Below, in pieces: positions 55,096 to 61,721 of a stretch of DNA of 64,000 nucleotides. Both the position numbers and the translations under genes were made by a program. The notes beneath the pieces are model-generated. The model made no database searches and was not told the DNA's origin. It saw only the letters and a program-made list of their open reading frames with translations. Source of the DNA: Victivallales bacterium (GTDB taxonomy: Bacteria > Verrucomicrobiota > Lentisphaeria > Oligosphaerales > Oligosphaeraceae); assembly GCA_017535315.1 (NCBI GenBank), contig JAFXUD010000010.1, positions 1-64,000 of the forward strand, in the 5' to 3' direction. Each line of letters begins with the position of its first letter. The first letter of the stretch is position 1.

Positions 55096-55634
55096 AGAAG
55101 AACATCGGTGCATCGCTGGCACTCTATCCCGTCCCCGTGGTTGTCGTCGGCGCGATGGTGGACGGCAAGCCCACGTGGACGCTGGTCGCACATACGGGGA
55201 CCGTGGCGCACAGCCACCTGATGGTGTCGCTTGTGCAGGCGCACTACATCAACAAGGGCATCCGCGAGACGAAAAAGCTATCCATCAACGTGGTTGACGG
55301 AACATGGCTGAAGGAGGCCGATCGCATGGGGACCATAAGCGGACACAAGGTTGACAAGTCCCAGGCGTTCGCCTACACAATGGGGGAGTACGGGACGCCA
55401 TTGATCGACAAGGCAAAGGTCTCCATCGAATGCGAAGTGGACGGCAACTACGAGCTGGAAAACTTCGACCATTTCATCTGCAAGATTCTCGCAACCTACG
55501 CGGACGAAGGCATCCTGAATGAAATGGGAAAAATCAACTACCAGATATTCAAGCCCGCGCTCTTCGAGTTCCAGACATACTCGTATTTCGAGACGGGCGA
55601 CAAGCTTGGAGACTGCAGGAAAATGAACAATTAA
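55092..55634 (+). CDS. Flavin reductase-like FMN-binding protein
   Basis: 180 residues, single split-barrel domain. It begins LALYPVPVVVVGAMVDGKP, followed by KKLSINVVDGTWLKEADRMG and DHFICKILATYADE, matching flavin reductase-like proteins that bind FMN and use NAD(P)H. No signal peptide, so it acts in the cytosol and could reduce the flavoproteins encoded nearby. Translationally coupled to the TetR gene. Confidence 0.85.
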   Translation: MKKNIGASLALYPVPVVVVGAMVDGKPTWTLVAHTGTVAHSHLMVSLVQAHYINKGIRETKKLSINVVDGTWLKEADRMGTISGHKVDKSQAFAYTMGEYGTPLIDKAKVSIECEVDGNYELENFDHFICKILATYADEGILNEMGKINYQIFKPALFEFQTYSYFETGDKLGDCRKMNN

Positions 55635-55649
55635 GTACTAGGAACGCCT

Positions 55650-57041
55650 ATGACCAAGCGAACACTACTATTGACGATGAGCGTGGTTGCCGCAATTTCC
55701 CTGTCTGCCGTCGAGCCTCAGGTCGTGGACGTTCACAGCCACTTCATCACGGGAGGCTATCTTGAACTGCTGAAAAGGCACGATGCGCTGATGGACGAGC
55801 TCTATCCGATTCCAGAATGGTCGGAGGACGCGCTTCGTTCCTTCATGGAACAGGTAGGCATCGGCCTGTCCGTGCTGACCTCGACAGCGCCACAGCCTCA
55901 TTTCGGCGACGCGGCGGAAAGCGCAGCTGTCTGCCGTGCGATGAACGATGAAATCGCCGTCCTGGCCGCCAAGTCGCAGAGACGCCTCCTGTGGTGCGCT
56001 ACGCTGCCGCTGCCGTCGGTTCCAGAGGCGGTTGCCGAGGCTGAACGGGCACTTGGAAAGCTAGGCACGGCTGGAGTCAAGCTGCCGACCAATGCCCGCG
56101 GCCTCTACCTCGGTTCCCCTGAACTTGACCCGCTGATGGAGGTTCTGGACAGGCTGAAGGCCGTCGTGATCCTGCATCCCCACCGTCCCGAACCGTTCAA
56201 CGCCAGCCTGGCAGAGGGGCTTCCTCTTGCGATGTACGAATACCATGCGGAGACAACCCGTGCGCTGTCCCGTCTATTCGCCAGAAACGTCCCCGCCCGC
56301 CATCCGAACATCCGCTTTGTCGTCCCCCATGCGGGCGCGTTTCTGCCGTTGGCGCTGCCGAGGATGAAGGCGGTTCACCCGATTGTCAGGGCAAAGGGGC
56401 TGGCGGACGAAATCGACTGGGAAGCAAACATGAAATCGCTGTGGTTCGACCTGGCGGGTTCCACAACCGCCGAAAACGTCCACAGGCTGCTTGAAATCAC
56501 GACGCCCGACCATATCCTCTACGGTTCCGACTTCCCGTATGCACCCCCAAAAGCCTTGACAGCGAACCTTTCCCGCTTCCGTGCCGAACTGGAGGCAGAC
56601 CCGCTGCTCAAGCCACTGGCGGGAGACATCCTTGGTGGCAACGCCCGTCGGCTTTTCCTCGGCGATGCGAAGGAAGCGAGTGTCCCCGCTCCGCAACCAG
56701 CAGGCGAAATGCTCACGCGCATCGCGGAAATAGAGGTGTTCCACGAGTTCCTTCAGGAGTATCTGGCCGCAGCCTCGACGGTGGGCGCGGAATCCGTTGC
56801 GAAGGAGCCTGGTGTCATCTGCATCTTCCCGATGCAGCGCAAAGAGTCTCCCAACATCATCCGCATCGTGGAGATCTACCGCGACGAGGCCGCATATAAA
56901 TCCCATCTGGCCACGCCGCACTTTCTGAAATACAAGGAGGGGACGCTGCACATGGTCAAATCCCTGAATCTCGTGCCGATGAATCCCCTGGACGCCCCGA
57001 ACATGAACAGAATCTTCAGGAAAAAGCAATGGAAAGACTAA
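55650..57041 (+). CDS. Exported amidohydrolase fused to an antibiotic-biosynthesis-monooxygenase-like domain
   Basis: 463 residues with a signal peptide (about 1-20). The amidohydrolase-2 domain (about 25-345) shows VVDVHSHFI (metal-binding HxH), VVILHPHRPEP, FVVPHAGAF and ILYGSDFPYA with the catalytic Asp; ACMSD-like decarboxylases share this fold. Residues about 360-455 resemble an ABM (monooxygenase) domain: EVFHEFLQEYLAA and IVEIYRDEAAYKSHLATPHF. The fusion suggests cleavage or decarboxylation plus oxidation of an aromatic or lactone compound in the periplasm. It overlaps the next gene by 13 bp. Confidence 0.75.
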   Translation: MTKRTLLLTMSVVAAISLSAVEPQVVDVHSHFITGGYLELLKRHDALMDELYPIPEWSEDALRSFMEQVGIGLSVLTSTAPQPHFGDAAESAAVCRAMNDEIAVLAAKSQRRLLWCATLPLPSVPEAVAEAERALGKLGTAGVKLPTNARGLYLGSPELDPLMEVLDRLKAVVILHPHRPEPFNASLAEGLPLAMYEYHAETTRALSRLFARNVPARHPNIRFVVPHAGAFLPLALPRMKAVHPIVRAKGLADEIDWEANMKSLWFDLAGSTTAENVHRLLEITTPDHILYGSDFPYAPPKALTANLSRFRAELEADPLLKPLAGDILGGNARRLFLGDAKEASVPAPQPAGEMLTRIAEIEVFHEFLQEYLAAASTVGAESVAKEPGVICIFPMQRKESPNIIRIVEIYRDEAAYKSHLATPHFLKYKEGTLHMVKSLNLVPMNPLDAPNMNRIFRKKQWKD

Positions 57042-58066
57042 TCGTTCTCATCACGGTCATTTTGACCATTCAAGGAGCAGTTGCAATGGAAAACACCCTG
57101 ACACAGAAAGAACTCGCCATCGTCGATTTATCCGCCGCCGTCGCCCGTGGCGACCAGACGGCACTGGCCAATGCGCTGAACACAGGATTTGACGCGGGAC
57201 TCACGCTCAACGAGGCAAAGGAGCTGGTCGGACAGCTCTACGCCTACTGCGGCTTCCCGCGTGCCCTCAACGCCGCCGCCACGCTGATGAAGGTGGCCGC
57301 AGAGAAGAAGCCCGCCGAGGGGCGCGTCCCCAATCCACCGCCTGCGGGCAAGACCCTCGAATTTGGCACAGCCAACCAGACGAAGCTCTGCGGCGCACCC
57401 GTCAAAGGCGCGTTGTTCGACTTCCATCCGCAGCTGGACGAATACCTCAAGGCGCACCTCTTCGGAGACATCTTCGCAAGAGACAATCTGGATTGGCGCA
57501 CCCGTGAAATCGCCACCGTAGCCGCACTGGCGGCGCGCCCCGAGACGGAGCCGCAGATGAAGGCTCATATTGCCATCGCGAAAAACAACGGCGTCACCGA
57601 TGCGCAGGCGGCGGAGATTGTCGCCCGCGTTCGTCGTCCCTCCGATCCGTCGCGTCTCCCCGCCGACTGGTCGCCGATCCCCGTCGGGCAGCCCAACGAC
57701 GAATATGCGAAGTATTTCATTGGCAGGAGCTACCTGCATAAACTCACGCTGGACCAGGTTCCCGCCTTCGGCGTCACGTTCGAACCAGGATGTCGCAACA
57801 ACTGGCACATCCACCATGCAAAGACGGGCGGCGGGCAGATTCTCATCGTCACCGCTGGCGAGGGCTACTACCAGGAGTGGGGGAAGCCAGCGCGGCGCAT
57901 CCGCAAGGGTGACACGGTGAACATCCCCGCAGAAATCAAGCACTGGCATGGCGCGGCTCCCGACTGCTGGTTCCAGCACATCGCACTGGAGGTGCCTGGC
58001 ACAGAGCAGTCCAACGAATGGCTTGAAGCCGTCGATGAAAAGGCCTACACCGAAGCCACGAAATGA
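57029..58066 (+). CDS. Carboxymuconolactone decarboxylase-like protein fused to a cupin
   Basis: 345 residues. A signal peptide (LIVLITVILTIQGAVA, about 4-19) is followed by a CMD-type helical domain with FGDIFARDNLDWRTREIAT and AHIAIAKNNGVTDAQ, and by a C-terminal cupin with WHIHHAKTGGGQILIV and KHWHGAAPD, which would bind a metal. A second ATG at 57086 has AAGGAG 8 bp before it and would give a cytosolic form. CMD-cupin pairs often occur with flavodoxins and alcohol dehydrogenases in stress clusters; the substrate is unknown. Confidence 0.85.
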   Translation: MERLIVLITVILTIQGAVAMENTLTQKELAIVDLSAAVARGDQTALANALNTGFDAGLTLNEAKELVGQLYAYCGFPRALNAAATLMKVAAEKKPAEGRVPNPPPAGKTLEFGTANQTKLCGAPVKGALFDFHPQLDEYLKAHLFGDIFARDNLDWRTREIATVAALAARPETEPQMKAHIAIAKNNGVTDAQAAEIVARVRRPSDPSRLPADWSPIPVGQPNDEYAKYFIGRSYLHKLTLDQVPAFGVTFEPGCRNNWHIHHAKTGGGQILIVTAGEGYYQEWGKPARRIRKGDTVNIPAEIKHWHGAAPDCWFQHIALEVPGTEQSNEWLEAVDEKAYTEATK

Positions 58067-58116
58067 CAACGACAGATTTTTAAGAGCATAAACAAAAAAA
58101 ACAAGGAGAATACACA

Positions 58117-59283
58117 ATGCTGGGCAACTTCCAATTTCACAATCCGACTAAGCTCCATTTTGGAGAGAACGCGCTTGACTTCCTCGCCGACGAGCTGAAG
58201 AACTACGGGCCGACCGTGCTGCTTTCTTATGGCGGCGGCTCCATCAAGAAGAACGGCATCTACGACCAGGTCATGGCAATCTTGAAAAAGGCTGGCAAGA
58301 CCATCATCGACGACGGCGGTGTGATGCCCAACCCCACGCTGGACAGGATGCTTGAAGGCGCGGCACGGGCGAAAGCCAACAACGTGGACCTCATCCTCGC
58401 CGTGGGCGGCGGCTCCACCATCGACTACGCGAAGGGCGTCAGCGTCTCCGCCTGGTGCGACGAAGATCCGTGGGAGAAATACTACATGCGCTTCGAAGAA
58501 CCCACCTGCCGCATAATTCCCATTGGGAGCGTCCTCACAATTGCTGGCACGGGCAGCGAGATGAACGGTGGCAGCGTCATTAGCAACCACAAGGCGAACC
58601 TCAAGGTCGGCAAGGTCTTTGGTCCCGCCGTCTATCCGAAGTTCACCGTCCTCAACCCGCGCTTCACCTTCACCGTGCCAAAGCGGCAGATGGTGGCGGG
58701 CATCTTCGACATCATGAGCCACATCCTCGAACAGTATTTCAGCGGTGAGGACGACAACACCAGCGACTACATCGCCGAAGGCCTGATGCACTCCCTCATC
58801 CATTCATCCCGCATTGCCGTGAAGAATCCCGAGGACTACGAGGCACGGAGCAACATCATGTGGACGGCCACCTGGGCACTCAACACCCTTATCGCCATGG
58901 GCAAGACGACGGACTGGGAGGTCCACATGCTCGGTCACGCCGTCGGCACACTGACAGACGCCACGCACGGCATGACGCTCTCCGCCGTTTCCCTGCCATA
59001 CTACCGCCTCATCATGCCATACGGGCTGAAGAAGTTCGCGCGGTTCGCGACAAACATCTGGGGAATTGCGGCGGATGGCAAGTCCGACGAGCAGTTGGCC
59101 AACGAAGGGCTTGCTGCGTTTGAGGCTTGGATGCACGAAATCGGCGTCTCCATGAACATCACGGAGCTCGGCGCGACGAAGGAGATGCTCCCCGCCATCG
59201 CCGACGCGACCTTCATTCTCGACGGCGGCTACAAGAAGCTCACCCGCGAGGACGTGCTGGAAATCCTTCGCCAGAGCCTGTGA
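58117..59283 (+). CDS. Iron-containing alcohol dehydrogenase
   Basis: 388 residues of the YqhD/BDH type. GGGSIKKNGIYDQVM and AVGGGSTIDYAKG bind NAD(P)H, and metal ligands are in MVAGIFDIMSHILEQYF and MLGHAVGTLTDATHGMTLS (three His, one Asp). It reduces aldehydes or ketones in the cytosol. Good Shine-Dalgarno (aaggag). Sixth-from-last gene of the redox operon in spirit; it may detoxify carbonyls released by the exported enzymes. Confidence 0.92.
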   Translation: MLGNFQFHNPTKLHFGENALDFLADELKNYGPTVLLSYGGGSIKKNGIYDQVMAILKKAGKTIIDDGGVMPNPTLDRMLEGAARAKANNVDLILAVGGGSTIDYAKGVSVSAWCDEDPWEKYYMRFEEPTCRIIPIGSVLTIAGTGSEMNGGSVISNHKANLKVGKVFGPAVYPKFTVLNPRFTFTVPKRQMVAGIFDIMSHILEQYFSGEDDNTSDYIAEGLMHSLIHSSRIAVKNPEDYEARSNIMWTATWALNTLIAMGKTTDWEVHMLGHAVGTLTDATHGMTLSAVSLPYYRLIMPYGLKKFARFATNIWGIAADGKSDEQLANEGLAAFEAWMHEIGVSMNITELGATKEMLPAIADATFILDGGYKKLTREDVLEILRQSL

Positions 59284-59315
59284 TTCAAAATACTCAACCA
59301 TAGGAGAACACAACC

Positions 59316-59918
59316 ATGAAAAAAGCAGTAATGTCACTCGTTTGGGCACTGGCCGCGCTGCTGCCGTTTTGCTGCTGCGCAAAGGAAAACACAACTGTTA
59401 ACACTGAAAAAGGAGTCACAACCATGAACAACACAGGCAAATCACTCGTCGTCTGCTTCTCCGCCACGGGAACTACCAAGGGCGTTGCACAGCGCCTTGC
59501 GACCGCCATTGGTGCGGAATTCGTTGAAATCGTCCCCGCGAAGCCATACACTACAGCCGACCTGAACTGGCGTGACAAGAAGAGCCGCAGCTCCGTCGAG
59601 ATGGCCGACCGCAAGAGCCGCCCCGCCATCGCAAATGCCGTCCCCAACCTGGCGGACTACACGACAGTTTTCGTGGGCTTCCCGATCTGGTGGTACCGCG
59701 AGCCGTCCATCATCGACACCTTCATCGAAACGAACGCTGAGGCACTGGCTGGCAAGACTATCGTGCCGTTCGCCACATCGGGCGGCAGCGGCATGGGCGA
59801 TTCGACCGCCAACCTCCAGGCGCTTGCACCCAAGGCAAAGGTGACCGCAGGACGCCGTTTCAGCGCCTCCGTCGATGCCGACACGCTGAAGGCATGGGCG
59901 GTTGAGGTCGCGAAATAG
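59316..59918 (+). CDS. Exported (possibly dual-localised) flavodoxin
   Basis: 200 residues from 59316. The leader MKKAVMSLVWALAALLPFCCC looks like a signal or lipoprotein peptide. The flavodoxin core begins SLVVCFSATGTTKGVAQRL (FMN phosphate loop), with VGFPIWWYREPSIIDTFI and FATSGGSGMGDST later. A second ATG at 59424 has AAGGAG at 59411-59416 and would give a leaderless cytosolic flavodoxin; the upstream ATG also has AGGAG. Flavodoxins pass electrons to partners such as radical SAM enzymes, one of which (biotin synthase) ends this operon. Confidence 0.85.
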   Translation: MKKAVMSLVWALAALLPFCCCAKENTTVNTEKGVTTMNNTGKSLVVCFSATGTTKGVAQRLATAIGAEFVEIVPAKPYTTADLNWRDKKSRSSVEMADRKSRPAIANAVPNLADYTTVFVGFPIWWYREPSIIDTFIETNAEALAGKTIVPFATSGGSGMGDSTANLQALAPKAKVTAGRRFSASVDADTLKAWAVEVAK

Positions 59919-59941
59919 ACATCGCAAGTTGCGAGGGTGAT

Positions 59942-60598
59942 ATGAACCGACGTGATTTCATTCGGGACATGGCGATTGCCGCCGCGGGAATCAGCGCCGC
60001 TGGCCTTCTTGGCGGCGCTGCGACTGCCGAGGCGGCGACAGGTAAGATGCAGGGGAGAAAAGGCAAGATGAAGATACTGGTGCTGACTGGAAGTCCGCGC
60101 AGGAACGGCAATTCCGCGACGTTGACGGAGCATTTCATCAAGGGCGCGAAGGAGGCTGGGCATTCCGTCGAACGCTTCGATGCGGCCTTCAAGAAGGTGC
60201 ATCCGTGCATCGCCTGCAATTCCTGCGGCATGGACGGCCCGTGCGTGTTCAAGGACGACTTCGAGTTCGTCCGCAAGCACATCATCGATGCAGACTGCGT
60301 GGTGTTCGCCACGCCGATGTACTATTTCGGCATCTCCTCGCAACTCAAGGCGGTCATCGACCGCTTCTACGCCATCAACGGGCAGATTCACGTCCCCAAG
60401 AAGGCGGTCCTGCTGATGACCTACGCCAATTCAGCGGCCTCCGAGGCCGTGCCCATCAAGTCCCACTACGAAGTGCTGCTGAGATACCTGGGCTGGACGG
60501 ATGCGGGACAGGTCATCGCACCTGGCGTCTGGCCTGTCGGCGCAGTCAACCGCACTGAATACCCTGAACGTGCATACCAGCTTGGAAAGAGAATCTGA
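59942..60598 (+). CDS. Tat-exported Fe-S flavoprotein
   Basis: 218 residues. The leader NRRDFIRDMAIAAAGISAAG is a twin-arginine signal, used for folded cofactor-bearing proteins. The mature part has KILVLTGSPRRNGNSATL (FMN site), CIACNSCGMDGPCVF (CX2CX2CX5C) and VVFATPMYYFGISSQLKAVI, as in the protein at 52329-52874. An internal ATG at 60068 lies after a ggggag/aaagg region and would give a cytosolic form. Stop is 4 bp before bioB. It may shuttle electrons in the periplasm. Confidence 0.85.
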   Translation: MNRRDFIRDMAIAAAGISAAGLLGGAATAEAATGKMQGRKGKMKILVLTGSPRRNGNSATLTEHFIKGAKEAGHSVERFDAAFKKVHPCIACNSCGMDGPCVFKDDFEFVRKHIIDADCVVFATPMYYFGISSQLKAVIDRFYAINGQIHVPKKAVLLMTYANSAASEAVPIKSHYEVLLRYLGWTDAGQVIAPGVWPVGAVNRTEYPERAYQLGKRI

Positions 60599-60602
60599 AA
60601 AT

Positions 60603-61604
60603 ATGTTATTGAAAATGAAACTGAACCCTTTGATTGAAAACGCATACAAGGTCCTGGACGGCGGCAATCTCGAACGCAAGGAGGCCGTGGTTCTGGCACA
60701 CGAAATAACTGGCCCTGATATTCTGGACTTGGTTTCATTAGCAAACAAGGTGCGGCTCGCATTTGCGCCGAAAGACGCTGGCAGTTGCTCCATTGTCAAT
60801 GCAAAATGCGGTAAATGCGGCGAAAACTGTCGCTTCTGCGCCCAAAGCGCCCATTACCATACGCACATCGACACCTTTCCACTGCTGTCGGAAGCGGAGG
60901 TTGTTGACGCAGCCCAGAAGGTCTATGACAGCGGTGTCCGCATCTTCGGCTATGTCACCAGCGGACGTGGCTGGCTGAAGCCAGACGAAGATTTCCGTCG
61001 CATTCTTTCCACGTTGGACTGTCTGCACGAACGCTTCCCCGACATGAAGCTCTGCGTCTGTCTAGGCATTCTCTCCGATGAATGCGCACGGGAGCTTTCC
61101 CTCCACCATGTCTGGCGGTACAACATGAATCTCCAGACCTCGCCCGTCCGATATGCGGAACTGGTCGCCACCACCCACACCATAGAGGAGAAGATCGCCA
61201 CCATCCGCCTCATGCAGAAATACGGCATCACCAACTGTACAGGCGGCATCTTCGGGCTTGGCGAAAACTGGGAGGACCGAGTCGATATGGCGTTCGCAAT
61301 CCGCGACCTCAAGGTCGAGGCATCCACCCTCAACATACTCCTTCCTATTCCAGGCACGCCACTGGAGGCGCAGCCACCAGTCACTCCTGCGGATGCCACC
61401 AAGATCTTCGCGTTGTTCCGTCTCATCAATCCGACCATGACGCTCAAGTTCTGTGCGGGGCGCGAGACGACCATGAAGGATTTTCAGGGACTGCTGATGC
61501 TTTCAGGTCTTAATTCGCTGATGACAGGCGGATATCTTACTACCCGTGGCCGCCAGGTGGCAGACGATTTCGCCTTCTGGAAACTGCTTGGAGGATTCGG
61601 CTAA
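60603..61604 (+). CDS. bioB: Biotin synthase BioB (radical SAM)
   Basis: 333 residues. The radical SAM motif CX3CX2C is Cys72, Cys76, Cys79, in CGKCGENCRFCAQS. Later motifs are VTSGRGWLKP, YNMNLQTSPVRY, GGIFGLGENWEDRV and GRETTMKDFQGLLML. BioB inserts sulfur into dethiobiotin and needs flavodoxin as electron donor. It is 4 bp after the Tat flavoprotein gene. The start has no clear Shine-Dalgarno; Met5 is an alternative. No other biotin gene is in the window. Confidence 0.93.
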   Translation: MLLKMKLNPLIENAYKVLDGGNLERKEAVVLAHEITGPDILDLVSLANKVRLAFAPKDAGSCSIVNAKCGKCGENCRFCAQSAHYHTHIDTFPLLSEAEVVDAAQKVYDSGVRIFGYVTSGRGWLKPDEDFRRILSTLDCLHERFPDMKLCVCLGILSDECARELSLHHVWRYNMNLQTSPVRYAELVATTHTIEEKIATIRLMQKYGITNCTGGIFGLGENWEDRVDMAFAIRDLKVEASTLNILLPIPGTPLEAQPPVTPADATKIFALFRLINPTMTLKFCAGRETTMKDFQGLLMLSGLNSLMTGGYLTTRGRQVADDFAFWKLLGGFG

Positions 61605-61619
61605 TCCAGCCAGTCGGCG

Positions 61620-61721
61620 ACGGGAAAATCTATATAAATTCTATATAAATAAGTTCTACGAAATAGCGTTTATTATAATCATAGAACAAGAAGCAACCTC
61701 AGAACCACGAGGTGAATATAC
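61620..61721 (+). promoter_or_regulatory. Promoter-like region before the large secreted protein
   Basis: A direct repeat TCTATATAAAT occurs twice (about 61630-61651), and TATTATAAT follows near 61671-61679. GTTCTA and TAGAAC flank it as an inverted pair. A GAGGTGA ribosome-binding site is at 61709-61715. Confidence 0.45.
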
